From IMG/VR virus record IMGVR_UViG_3300009103_000025, positions 1 to 64,000 of that record: a DNA stretch of 64,000 nt. One strand, written 5' to 3'. The notes under the pieces were generated by a model. The model had not been told where the DNA came from. It was given only the letters and a program-made list of their open reading frames with translations, and did no database searches. Origin of the DNA: a virus. The position numbers were made by a program, and so were the translations under genes. The first letter of the stretch is position 1. Each line of letters opens with the position of its first letter. This document shows, one piece after another, positions 14,239 to 23,827 of the stretch.

Positions 14239-15948
14239 ATGAATATGAGTAGTCCAGAAGGAGATAATACAGATTTTACAGAGGTAAAAGACTTAGATAA
14301 GCTCTTCGAGATGCTTACTAAGACAATCGAAAAGTTAAACAAAAAACTCGATGATATGACCAAAACCACTGGTCAAGCAGCTACTGGCAATAAAGATTGG
14401 CACAAAACTCAGGCTCTTTTGAAGATTGAATTAGAAAAAGAACGTGGTAGACAGGTTAGAATGAATAAAGACCACGCTAAAGCATTATCTGAGGGTGGTA
14501 ACCAGATGAAATTATTCACTGGTATGTTAACAAAAGGATTGCCTATCGGTGCAGCTTTTGGAATGTTAACTGGTAAGGCTGAAAAACTGGCTTTACAATA
14601 TGAAGCAAATCAACAAGAATTAGCAAGTTTAGAATCATCATTAGAAAATTTGAATAAAAGATTAAATGACCCTGATTTAGACCCAAAAGAAAGAGGTACT
14701 TTAGAAAGAGCAAAAGAGGGACTAGAAAGTAGAAGAGATACAGCACAAGGAAAAGTTGATGAATCTGGACAAGTAGCAGAAAAATTGGCTGGTGCCAAAG
14801 AATTCTTTGGAAAACATAAAATGGGTATGATGATAGGTGCTGGTTCAGCTGGAGTTCTTATAGGAATATTGAAGAAAGCATTAGATGCATCACCAATGTT
14901 TCAGCAAATTTACAAATTACTTAATTTTGGTATCATGATGATATTAAGACCAATAGGTGACTTCTTTGGTTTCTTAATGAGACCTATTATGATTATGTTA
15001 CTTAGAAAATTCATTATACCATGGTATACAAAGATGTACCCACAAATGATGAAATGGGGTAATGAGATTGGTACAAAATTAGCTGGAGCATTAACAGCAT
15101 TAGCTAATGGAGATATAGGTGGAGCATTCGCATCTTTATGGGGTGAAGTTGATTGGGGTCAAATAATCTGGGATGCAGTAAGATTAATGTCACCAGCTAT
15201 TGCAGCTGCTGACTTTATAGGAGGATTGTTTGGTGTTGGTGATAATACATGGACTAATGAATGGGGTAGAGAAGTAAGTAAGTGGTTTAAAAATGGATTA
15301 GCACAAGCTACCGTTGACTTTGATAATTGGAAATCATCTGTAGAAGAATGGTTTTCAGATGGTATATCAAGAACATATGCGAACTGGAATAAATTCTGGA
15401 GTAATATCTGGACATGGTTTAGTAATGGTATATCTGGTATAAGTGCATACTGGAATAATCTATGGGGTACAGTGTATGGATGGTTCTGGGGTGGAATAAA
15501 CTACATGCAAGATAATTTCAAAGGTATATGGGAAACTGTTTATAATTGGTTCTGGAATGGAGTTAATGGTATAGCAGCTGACTGGGGTAAGATTTGGGAT
15601 AATGTATTAGATTGGTTAAACCCACTATCAGCAAATAAATGGCAAGGTAAAAGTGGTACAAATCAACAAAATAATTCATCATCAAATAGTTGGAATCCAT
15701 TCACATGGGCTGAAGGTGGTCACATAACAGAACCTATAATGGGTATTGGTAGAAGTGGTCAACAATATTTAATGGGTGAAGCTGGAAATGAAACAGTAAT
15801 TCCAGACAAAAAACTAGGTGATATTGGTGGTACAAACATCACAATTAACATACAAAGTATGAGTGGTTCACAGCAAGACTTAAATAATCTAAGGCAAACA
15901 ATACTTAATGTGATGCAAGAGTCAAATACAAGGAGAGGTAGAGTATAA
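14239..15948 (+). CDS. Tail tape measure protein
   Basis: A 569-residue protein with the layout of a tape measure: N-terminal coiled coil (DLDKLFEMLTKTIEKLNKKLDDM), a hydrophobic hairpin (LFTGMLTKGLPIGAAFGMLTG), a second coiled coil, a long hydrophobic region around MMIGAGSAGVLIGILKKAL and GIMMILRPIGDFFGFL, and a C-terminal segment EGGHITEPIMGIGRSGQQYLMGEAGNETVIP that is characteristic of the family. Between residues about 365 and 460 are four tryptophan-rich repeats of about 25-28 residues. The protein sets tail length; at roughly 0.15 nm per residue it predicts a tail of under 100 nm. The start could be 14239 or 14245 (MSSPEG). Confidence 0.85.
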   Translation: MNMSSPEGDNTDFTEVKDLDKLFEMLTKTIEKLNKKLDDMTKTTGQAATGNKDWHKTQALLKIELEKERGRQVRMNKDHAKALSEGGNQMKLFTGMLTKGLPIGAAFGMLTGKAEKLALQYEANQQELASLESSLENLNKRLNDPDLDPKERGTLERAKEGLESRRDTAQGKVDESGQVAEKLAGAKEFFGKHKMGMMIGAGSAGVLIGILKKALDASPMFQQIYKLLNFGIMMILRPIGDFFGFLMRPIMIMLLRKFIIPWYTKMYPQMMKWGNEIGTKLAGALTALANGDIGGAFASLWGEVDWGQIIWDAVRLMSPAIAAADFIGGLFGVGDNTWTNEWGREVSKWFKNGLAQATVDFDNWKSSVEEWFSDGISRTYANWNKFWSNIWTWFSNGISGISAYWNNLWGTVYGWFWGGINYMQDNFKGIWETVYNWFWNGVNGIAADWGKIWDNVLDWLNPLSANKWQGKSGTNQQNNSSSNSWNPFTWAEGGHITEPIMGIGRSGQQYLMGEAGNETVIPDKKLGDIGGTNITINIQSMSGSQQDLNNLRQTILNVMQESNTRRGRV

Positions 15949-16979
15949 TGGTCAATCTATTACTTTATAAAAATTCATCAATGCATGAGGCATCTGGTAT
16001 ACCAAAAACTTGGAGATACGAAATAAATAACTTAGAGAGTATTATGGTCTCATTAGATCAACCAGTATCACCTATGGCATTACCTCAAGAAGATGCTAGT
16101 GAGAATGTATTAGTAAAAATGGAGGGTAACACACAAACAGTAACTGTAAATTGGAAGGTAGCAGACTCATTTCCAAAACCTCAACAATGTAATACAAGAC
16201 TACTAACAAGTGGAATAAGCACAGACATAGAAGAATTTTATGCTGGTACTTCACCTTCTGCATCTTGGAGTGACGCTGTTTCATCTGATAGTGCTGGTAG
16301 AATAGTGAGTTGGTTACTAAGTACTTTTCAAGGAAAAGACCTTTCAGATAGATATTTCATAAAATTAGGTGAAGATGTAGACGTAATGGAGGGTTTCATT
16401 ACAAGAATTAATGCAAACATATCTGGTAATTCTCCAGTAGTTTGGGATGTAAGTATAACATTTATCATGGGTAATGTGATTTCAATTTATGAATCAGACG
16501 CACCAAGTGAACCAAGAAATGTAGCAACATCAACTGTAAATGCATCTGGTGGTTCAAGTGGTACAAAGACAAGAATGATGGTTTCATGGTCAGTTCCAAG
16601 CGATTCGTCAAGCACAATTACAGGTTATGGTATATGGATAAAAGATGGAGAATCATCATATGGTGGTGAACCAGACTTTACAGTATCAGTTTATCAGGCA
16701 GCTGCAAGTCCTTCAAATACAAATACAGCAGCTAGAGATGCAGAAGTTCAAGGACATGTAACTGGTGGTTCTAATTATGAAGTATCATGGGGTGACCCTA
16801 ATGCTGATAATACTGCATTCTTGAAAGATGACAGTTCTTCATATACAGACGCAGAATGGGATAAAGTTAAAGGAAAATCTTTATCGTCTGGAAAAGAATA
16901 TTTCATAAAAGTAGCAGCTAAAAATATCGGTGGAGGATATGGCTTGAAGAGTAATGAAGTAGCCATTACGATGCCATAA
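15948..16979 (+). CDS. Distal tail-type protein with fibronectin III domain
   Basis: The start overlaps the tape-measure stop codon (TAATG). Of 343 residues, the first 190 look like a distal-tail/baseplate ring domain (NLESIMVSLDQPVSP, VTVNWKVADSF, GFITRINANISGNSPVVWDVSITFIMG). Residues about 195-343 form a fibronectin type III-like domain (PSEPRNVATSTVN, MVSWSVPSDSSSTITGYGIWI, YFIKVAAKNIGGGYGLKSNEVAITMP) that may touch the host surface or glycans. Followed with a one-base overlap by the hub gene, as in most tail modules. Confidence 0.65.
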   Translation: MVNLLLYKNSSMHEASGIPKTWRYEINNLESIMVSLDQPVSPMALPQEDASENVLVKMEGNTQTVTVNWKVADSFPKPQQCNTRLLTSGISTDIEEFYAGTSPSASWSDAVSSDSAGRIVSWLLSTFQGKDLSDRYFIKLGEDVDVMEGFITRINANISGNSPVVWDVSITFIMGNVISIYESDAPSEPRNVATSTVNASGGSSGTKTRMMVSWSVPSDSSSTITGYGIWIKDGESSYGGEPDFTVSVYQAAASPSNTNTAARDAEVQGHVTGGSNYEVSWGDPNADNTAFLKDDSSSYTDAEWDKVKGKSLSSGKEYFIKVAAKNIGGGYGLKSNEVAITMP

Positions 16980-19111
16980 TGAAAGATAGAGTAAGGTGCG
17001 TTGTTAATAACAAACCTATTGAATTAATATCTGCACATGTTGAAAAGAATGGTACAAGGGCAATAGATTCTGGAAAATTTACATTTTCAAGAAAATCAGC
17101 AGTTGATAAACACGATGAAGTATTATACATTCAAGATGTAACAAACGTAAAATATCTTACTGGTGTATGGAATTTTGAATATAGCACTAGAGATGAATCT
17201 GGTCATAGTTTAGATGGTTTAGAGACAGATGCAGATAAAACAACATTTACTTATGTAAAAGATTGTGATGGTATATGCTTACAGGGTGGTGATATTAGTG
17301 GTTCTGAAAGAAAACCTCCAAAAATACCAGACCCAAGAGCAACAACATCCTCTGATTTTACTATTGATTTTAGTCAACAATTTGATATTTTGGCTCTTAT
17401 TAAAGGAGATGATTATCCTAGACAGACAAAGAATGGTATTTTTGCAAAAGGTGATGCAAGTAATAATATAGAATTATACTTCACTTCTTCTGTAAATGGT
17501 TCAAGTAATAATGACCCAAACTATGCAAGAGCTGACATAGAAATAGGTGGAACCACTGTAAGTTTAGGCTACGGTACATCAAATGCATCTGGAACCCATA
17601 CAAATATCAAAGAGTATGGAGATGGAGGAGCCACTGGTGAGGGAGCAGCTAGAGGTAGATATTATTGGGTTAGATTATATAGAGACCAAAACAATTTAGT
17701 TAAACTTGAAGTAAATGGTAATCTTGAAGGCAGTGCAACAATAACTGGAAATCCAAATACAACAGAACCGATGTATTTAGGTGCTGATAGATCTGGTGCT
17801 AATGTTATTAATAGCAGAATGGCACAAGTTAGAATGTATTGTGGATATTATCTAACAGAAAATGAATATGATGATTTAGTAAAAGCCAGAATATCAACAG
17901 AAATATGTAAGTTTGGAGGAAATGTGTGGAAAATAGATGAGAAAACAACACATAAAGTAGTTCACTGTAAAGGTTTTTCTGACAAATTACATAATATAGA
18001 AATAAAAACTGGTGGAACCTACCCTACAAATACAAATGATAATGGAATAATGAAATGGACTACTGGTGATGCTGATATCATTAAAAACGAGTATAAGTCA
18101 AAAAGAGGGTATGAAATAATAGAAGATTTAATTAAAGTGTATAATCAATCTCTAAACAACTTAATAGTTCATACTGCCGATCAAAGTAAATGGGATGAGA
18201 TGTACAATCACTATATTGCAACTGGAACTTTATACGCCAATCTTTTATTATTATCTTTAAATGAAGCGTCTGACACATCATTTAAAATAACTGGTAGGGG
18301 TGTTTTATTATTAGAAACCGATGATATTGATGCAAGCCAAATATTATTTAGGCAGGGAGCTAGTGCAAGAATAAAGGATTTAGGTACAGATGATAGTAAT
18401 GTTATAACCCAATTAACTCTCATTTCTAGTAATATATTAAGGTCACATAAAAGAAAAGTAACAAGTAATGATTTTTCAACTGACGGTAGTTATTATACGT
18501 TAACCTCAAATAAATTAGTAGGTAAACCAATATCAACTAAAGTAACAAGAAATAGTAATAATTATGTACTCACACAAGCTGATCAGGGAGAGTCATTATT
18601 TCAACATCTGAATTTTAGGGTTAATACCAACGATAAAAGCATAACTCTGGCTGGTGCACTTGATACATCATCAGATGGGTATGACATAGAATATACATAT
18701 GAGGATGTTAATGATTCAAGTAAGTTTTATACTGCCAGAGATGGAGATTATGCAACTTTAGGGCTTTATTCGAAAACATACCAAGTCCCACAATTTGTGG
18801 GTACTGAGGGTTTGGCAACTGTAGCAACAAGAATATTTGGTAAATTCGGAAAATTAAACAGACGTATAAGTATTTCGGTTCCACACCTAGCAAACCACGT
18901 AAGAGAAAACTATGAGGTTAAGGTAGAAGCACCTCAACATGGAATAACAACGCCTGAAACACTGTCAGTTATGAGTATAGAGTACTTTTACCCAGAAGGT
19001 AGGACAATAATTAATATAGGAGAGCACCAATTTGACGCATTTGACTTAGATAAAAGCTTCGGAGAGGCTATTTCTACCCAAAAATCACACATTGTTACTA
19101 ATATGGCTTAA
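16979..19111 (+). CDS. Tail hub (baseplate) protein with inserted LamG-like domain
   Basis: A 710-residue protein. The start (CVVNNKPIELISAHVEKNG, FTFSRKSAVDKHDEVLYIQDV) and the end (FGKFGKLNRRISISVPHLANH, LSVMSIEYFYPEGRTIINIG) match the discontinuous beta-barrel domains of phage hub proteins (gp27/gpJ-like). Between residues about 60 and 305 is a concanavalin/LamG-like lectin domain (SDFTIDFSQQFDILALIKG; GRYYWVRLYRDQNNLVKLEVNG; MAQVRMYCGYYLTENEYDDLVKA). An inserted lectin in the hub is unusual and may give sugar binding close to the membrane. The gene shares ends with the preceding distal-tail gene. Confidence 0.65.
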   Translation: MKDRVRCVVNNKPIELISAHVEKNGTRAIDSGKFTFSRKSAVDKHDEVLYIQDVTNVKYLTGVWNFEYSTRDESGHSLDGLETDADKTTFTYVKDCDGICLQGGDISGSERKPPKIPDPRATTSSDFTIDFSQQFDILALIKGDDYPRQTKNGIFAKGDASNNIELYFTSSVNGSSNNDPNYARADIEIGGTTVSLGYGTSNASGTHTNIKEYGDGGATGEGAARGRYYWVRLYRDQNNLVKLEVNGNLEGSATITGNPNTTEPMYLGADRSGANVINSRMAQVRMYCGYYLTENEYDDLVKARISTEICKFGGNVWKIDEKTTHKVVHCKGFSDKLHNIEIKTGGTYPTNTNDNGIMKWTTGDADIIKNEYKSKRGYEIIEDLIKVYNQSLNNLIVHTADQSKWDEMYNHYIATGTLYANLLLLSLNEASDTSFKITGRGVLLLETDDIDASQILFRQGASARIKDLGTDDSNVITQLTLISSNILRSHKRKVTSNDFSTDGSYYTLTSNKLVGKPISTKVTRNSNNYVLTQADQGESLFQHLNFRVNTNDKSITLAGALDTSSDGYDIEYTYEDVNDSSKFYTARDGDYATLGLYSKTYQVPQFVGTEGLATVATRIFGKFGKLNRRISISVPHLANHVRENYEVKVEAPQHGITTPETLSVMSIEYFYPEGRTIINIGEHQFDAFDLDKSFGEAISTQKSHIVTNMA

Positions 19112-19128
19112 TCATGACTGTAGACACA

Positions 19129-19142
19129 AAATCTTTAAATAC
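19129..19142 (+). promoter_or_regulatory. TATA box of the fibre operon
   Basis: AAATCTTTAAATAC about 28 bases before ATG 19164. Confidence 0.55.
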
Positions 19143-19163
19143 TCCAAACTATCTTAGATTATT

Positions 19164-19904
19164 ATGAGAATCACAGAAAACTCAGTTGATGAGCGTATTG
19201 AGCAATTCAATTCTTGGAAAGATAAACTCCCAAACTATCATAAAAGAGGAGTAGAAATTAACAAAAATGACAATATTACAATCGTAAAAGGTACTTATGA
19301 AGATGATGGTACATATCACAAACAAACAATGTTTACTCATAACTTAGTAACTTCTGATGGAGATATTTACTACGCAAAGAAAATAACTCTTAAAAAATCA
19401 GATGGTACAGCATATGCAGATACCGATTTCTCAACTGATAAGATTTTATTCCATCACGACGGTTCAACATCTGTTGATTCTAGTACTGTACACGGCTGTA
19501 TGATTTTAGGAAGCGCAACAGTAACTCCTCACCAAGGAGATACATATGGAGCATCTGGTTCATCTGGAACCACATTCAGTTCTGGAGCATATGATGCATC
19601 ACACTCAAGCATTAATACTACTAAAGCATTAAGAAGCAACTATCCTCGTTTCAACGATGGCGATGCTGACAACACTGGTGGAGCAAACGACCAAGTAACA
19701 TGGTCATATAATTGGGCTACTGGAGACTTTGATACTACAGGTGCCACTGACCTAAAAGGTGGTGTCATTGTAGATAGAAACAAAGTTGCAACCCCAGCAA
19801 GCACAGCAAAACTATTGTGTCACTTTAACTTTGCATCTGCCTTCGAAAAGACTGGAAACGATACACTGAAAGTATTCGTAAACCACACCTTCGAAGGAGC
19901 ATAG
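19164..19904 (+). CDS. Tail/baseplate structural protein
   Basis: A 246-residue beta-rich protein, low in complexity in its middle (GASGSSGTTFSSGAYDASHSS). It begins MRITENSVDERIEQFNSWKDK and includes ITIVKGTYEDDGTYHKQTMFTHNLVTSDGD, a form often seen in small baseplate or fibre-base proteins of marine phages. It opens an apparent fibre operon with its own TATA box. Role inferred from position and composition. Confidence 0.5.
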   Translation: MRITENSVDERIEQFNSWKDKLPNYHKRGVEINKNDNITIVKGTYEDDGTYHKQTMFTHNLVTSDGDIYYAKKITLKKSDGTAYADTDFSTDKILFHHDGSTSVDSSTVHGCMILGSATVTPHQGDTYGASGSSGTTFSSGAYDASHSSINTTKALRSNYPRFNDGDADNTGGANDQVTWSYNWATGDFDTTGATDLKGGVIVDRNKVATPASTAKLLCHFNFASAFEKTGNDTLKVFVNHTFEGA

Positions 19905-19909
19905 TCAAA

Positions 19910-20008
19910 ATGGGATTTAAATTCTTAAAACAACAAAAAGACAATCCAGACAGTAAAATACACACTGCTGAACAAGTGATTGTAAAAAAAGGAGTTAAAA
20001 TAGATTAA
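19910..20008 (+). CDS. Very small hypothetical protein in fibre operon
   Basis: A 32-residue frame starting MGFKFLKQQKDN, six bases after the preceding stop codon. It is followed after one base by the next gene (TAAAATGG). The exact fit between the two genes suggests it is translated. It carries an N-terminal basic stretch and a C-terminal VIVKKGVKID. No function known. Confidence 0.45.
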   Translation: MGFKFLKQQKDNPDSKIHTAEQVIVKKGVKID

Positions 20009-20009
20009 A

Positions 20010-20861
20010 ATGGCACGTAAAGCAATTTATAAACACGCAACACAAGTAGATGCATCAGCATACCCTGACGATCCATCAGCACCAATCGGTACTAATGAAT
20101 GGAACGAAAACCCAGACCCAGCTGGAATGTTAGGATTTACAGCACAAACAGCTGCATCAGCAACAAGTGTAGCAGTAGCAAACTCTGTATTATCATTAAC
20201 AGGTTCAACAGATGTAGCAACTTTTGCAACAGCAGACACAGCAGAAAATGATTTACTATGGGTTACAACAACTGGTACAGTTACATTGAAACATGGAACT
20301 GGAAACATTTACACAAAATCAGGTGCAGATTTAGACTTAAGTACAACAGAACCAGCAATTTTCATTAGAAAATCAACAAACTGGTATCAATATGGTGGAG
20401 CACCTACAGCAAGTCCTACATTCACAGGTACTATTGCTGGAGCAAGTATGACATTATCAGGTAATTTAACAGTAAATGGAGCAACTACAACCATCAATTC
20501 TACAACAGTAACTGTAGATGACAAAAACATCGAATTAGCTTCAACAGCAAGTCCTACAGACGCACTAGCAGATGGTGCTGGTATTACAATTAAAGCAACC
20601 ACAGATAAAACCATCACATACACAAACGCAACTGGAGACTTTGATATCTCTGAAAACGTAGACATTGCAAGTGGTAAGAAATTTAAAATTAACGGAAATG
20701 ATGTATTCAGTCCAATAGACTTAGACAGAGTAGGTTCAGCACCAGCAGACCCAAGTGCTAACAAATGTTTAGTCTATGTCAAACAAATTGACAGTAACAA
20801 CGACGGAATATTTATTAAGATTAAGAAAGCAGGCTCATATAACGAGGTACAGGTGGCATAA
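20010..20861 (+). CDS. Tail fibre protein (marine phage type)
   Basis: A 283-residue protein, rich in A, T, S and N. Residues about 150-185 contain GNLTVNGATTTINSTTVTVDDKNIELAS, a motif recurrent in tail fibres of many marine phages, where short beta strands stack into a trimeric shaft. The C-terminal 60 residues (PADPSANKCLVYVKQIDSNNDGIFIKIKKAG) look like a capping domain. It likely lies at the base or shaft of the host-recognition fibre together with the two large genes that follow. Confidence 0.6.
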   Translation: MARKAIYKHATQVDASAYPDDPSAPIGTNEWNENPDPAGMLGFTAQTAASATSVAVANSVLSLTGSTDVATFATADTAENDLLWVTTTGTVTLKHGTGNIYTKSGADLDLSTTEPAIFIRKSTNWYQYGGAPTASPTFTGTIAGASMTLSGNLTVNGATTTINSTTVTVDDKNIELASTASPTDALADGAGITIKATTDKTITYTNATGDFDISENVDIASGKKFKINGNDVFSPIDLDRVGSAPADPSANKCLVYVKQIDSNNDGIFIKIKKAGSYNEVQVA

Positions 20862-20863
20862 AC

Positions 20864-23809
20864 ATGGCAATTAAATACTTAGCAGGCAACAGATTAACTG
20901 GATTATCTACTGATACAAAACCTACAACTGTAGCAACAAACTCTGTCTTTACTGAAACAGATACCAAAAAAGACTATATCTTTAACGGCTCTGCTTGGGT
21001 AGCAGCTGGAGTAGGTGCAACTATTGAAGGTTCTGAAATTACAGATGGTACAATATCACTAGCAAAATTAGCTTCTGGTTCAGCAAACAAAACAATCGGT
21101 TTCGATTCAAGTGGAAACCCAGCTGAATTAGCATCAAGTACTGGTGTAGGAGCTGCAAGTTCTGTTATGGCTTATGATACACAAGGTAAATATTCTAATT
21201 ACAGTCCAATTCTAGGATGTCACACTGAAAAAAGAAAGAGAGACGGAACTGGTACAGCAACTTACTGGTCTGACTTTACTACTGGACATACCACTGGATG
21301 GTCACACAGTGGAGACGGTGCTTATATTTCTGCTGGTACACTTCACGGTCAAGCAGATGAATCAGCCTCAGTTTATGATTTATACTCAGTATTAGGAAAT
21401 AAGAAAATAGATGTAAGAAACTGGTGTTTAAGATTTGTTTTTAGACCAGCAGCTTCATCAAGAACTCAAGGTACAATTTGTATGGGATTGTCTTCAAAAA
21501 GTCAAGCTTATCATGCAAACGAACAACAGAACTTTGTAGGATTCAGATACTCAGCCGATACAGGTGCTGGTGGATGGTCATGGGGTTCATGTTATGGTTC
21601 ACAAAACCCACACAGTCATGCTGGAGACGATGGTATGGGTGGTTCAATTAACTATTCACAGACAAACAATGCATGGGCACACAAAACAAGAGTTTACATT
21701 GAGATTATCAGAGAAGGAAACAGATTTATTTTCAGAAGATATGCAGATAATGACTTTAGAGAATGTGTAGACGAATACGAACAAAACTCTGAAGCACGTA
21801 GTTATTTCACTGACTTGGATGAATCAGAAGATGGAGATTCAACAACTCAAAACGACCAAAGATTAAGATACATTAAGATTATGGGTTATAACGGAACCAC
21901 AAGTGGACAAGGCATGATGGATGCTAAAGTTGACTATGTAGGATTCTGGAATGGTAGATGTGGATTACCTTCAGCACCTTATTACTTAACAAGAAGAGCA
22001 TGGGAAAGAAACACCAATGGTACAAAACCAGCAGGCGTAACCGAAGGTGGTTATGAACACTATGGTGCAACTACATTTAGAAACTTCCCAGTTACTGGAA
22101 CTGAAAACACAAACAGTGACCATAAATGTATTGGAAATGAATCTTCAACATTCTGGGATGCAGTAGGTGTTTATATTGACGAACAAGATCATCCAGCAGT
22201 ATCAAACAGATGGAATGGAGAAAGAGACTCAGAATTTAACTGGGTTAGATATTACGGTTATCCATTAAGAAGTGTATCATTCTGGCTATGGAAAGAAGGT
22301 AGCCCTACTGGTAGACTTAGAGGAGTTGTTTATGGACAAAACTCAACATCACACTTTAGAGCACGTTCAACAAACTGGATAGATGCATCAACATTATCAT
22401 CAACAGCTGGTAAGGCTAACGCTACAAAATGTGAATTTTTCTTTGATGGTTACACACCAAGAAAAGAAGACCACTTTTTAGTAGAATTAGAAGCACCAAC
22501 TAAAACAGATGCAACAGATGGTTATGCAATACCAGCACCATACTATCGTGGACAATCAGACGGTAGTACAGCAAGAGTTCACATTGCTTGTAGAAATGAT
22601 ACTAACAATGACATAGATGATAACTATTCTGGTCAATGGATGAGATTAGGTTATGCATACAACAGACAATCAACATCACAATCAAGTGGAGTTCCAAACA
22701 TGGCAAGAACAGGTTCAACTAACACAAACGGCTACTGGTTTAACAACGGTGGTATTACAAGCGATTCTAACTGGACACCATGGGTAGAATGGAAATGGGG
22801 TGCAGACATGTATTGTTCTCCAAACGAAGCAAATCCATACATAGACTGTTATGTAGGAGAAGACCAATGGAAATATGAACAACATGGTAACAGTAGAAGT
22901 AACTATGACGATTGGCAATCAGAATTATCAAGTTCAAGTCCTTACACATATTCTTGGAACACAAGTGGTACATGGGAACAAACCGATGGTACAAACCACG
23001 CAAACTTCTGGGATAATGATTCAGATTCATTAACATCAAACACAAGTACATATTACGTAAGAAGACAAAACTTTGAAGGAGATGAGTTTGATGCTTATCG
23101 TGAAGCAGACTTTAGTTCTTACAAACACAGAACTATTATATTTAGAATATACTACAGATATGGTTCAATCATGTGGTTCGGAAGAGGTCACAGTTCAAAC
23201 ACATTCACACCAGATGACACTGGTTCAACACCATTCGAAAGATTTACTACTGACGACTGGGAAGAATTAGCTTATGATGAGAACTACTATGGCAACTGGG
23301 ATCATAGAGTAATTGTAGTAAGTGGTTACTTTAGATATCTAAGAATGTACTTCCACTCAAGAGCAAACGAACAAAGAGCAGAATACCAATTCTACTGGTA
23401 CTCAGACTATCCAAGAAGATATGTATCACACATAGACATAGTACCATTCAAGAAACTATACACACATAACGGTTCATCAGCTAACCAATCAACAGACTTA
23501 ATGACAGCAACACAGTTAGAAATTCAAAAGAGAAATGATGACGCAGCTTCTGACAGTGACAAACCAACTTACACCACAGTAAGAACAATTAACGTATCAG
23601 CATTAACAGATAATGAATCAAACTATATCAGAGTTCCAATCGCAGACACTACATCATATAGAATTAGATGTAAAGACTCTGGAAACAAAAGAATAGCATT
23701 CAGTTCCATCAGAGTGAAATATCACACACAAAACGATGTATCATTCAACCATGGACACCAACCAATGACTGCAACTGATGCAAGCCTACAATTAAACGGT
23801 GAAGCATAG
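20864..23809 (+). CDS. Large tail fibre or spike protein
   Basis: 981 residues. The N-terminus (MAIKYLAGNRLTGLSTDTKP, FTETDTKKDYIFNGSAWV, ISLAKLASGSANKTIGFDSSG) is a fibre-attachment type common in marine phages. The rest is rich in W, Y, S, T and D with jelly-roll-like strands (CLRFVFRPAASSRTQGTICMG; TRVYIEIIREGNRFIFRRYAD; RTIIFRIYYRYGSIMWFG), suggestive of several carbohydrate-binding or laminin-like modules. It begins three bases after the previous gene and ends 18 bases before the giant repeat gene. It is a good candidate for a receptor-binding protein. Confidence 0.6.
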   Translation: MAIKYLAGNRLTGLSTDTKPTTVATNSVFTETDTKKDYIFNGSAWVAAGVGATIEGSEITDGTISLAKLASGSANKTIGFDSSGNPAELASSTGVGAASSVMAYDTQGKYSNYSPILGCHTEKRKRDGTGTATYWSDFTTGHTTGWSHSGDGAYISAGTLHGQADESASVYDLYSVLGNKKIDVRNWCLRFVFRPAASSRTQGTICMGLSSKSQAYHANEQQNFVGFRYSADTGAGGWSWGSCYGSQNPHSHAGDDGMGGSINYSQTNNAWAHKTRVYIEIIREGNRFIFRRYADNDFRECVDEYEQNSEARSYFTDLDESEDGDSTTQNDQRLRYIKIMGYNGTTSGQGMMDAKVDYVGFWNGRCGLPSAPYYLTRRAWERNTNGTKPAGVTEGGYEHYGATTFRNFPVTGTENTNSDHKCIGNESSTFWDAVGVYIDEQDHPAVSNRWNGERDSEFNWVRYYGYPLRSVSFWLWKEGSPTGRLRGVVYGQNSTSHFRARSTNWIDASTLSSTAGKANATKCEFFFDGYTPRKEDHFLVELEAPTKTDATDGYAIPAPYYRGQSDGSTARVHIACRNDTNNDIDDNYSGQWMRLGYAYNRQSTSQSSGVPNMARTGSTNTNGYWFNNGGITSDSNWTPWVEWKWGADMYCSPNEANPYIDCYVGEDQWKYEQHGNSRSNYDDWQSELSSSSPYTYSWNTSGTWEQTDGTNHANFWDNDSDSLTSNTSTYYVRRQNFEGDEFDAYREADFSSYKHRTIIFRIYYRYGSIMWFGRGHSSNTFTPDDTGSTPFERFTTDDWEELAYDENYYGNWDHRVIVVSGYFRYLRMYFHSRANEQRAEYQFYWYSDYPRRYVSHIDIVPFKKLYTHNGSSANQSTDLMTATQLEIQKRNDDAASDSDKPTYTTVRTINVSALTDNESNYIRVPIADTTSYRIRCKDSGNKRIAFSSIRVKYHTQNDVSFNHGHQPMTATDASLQLNGEA

Positions 23810-23827
23810 ATAAAGGAGTAGCCTCAA

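Noticed and set aside
20027-20764. Minus-strand hydrophobic frames opposite the tail fibre gene
   Set aside because: Valine/alanine-rich shadow of the threonine/alanine codons on the plus strand.
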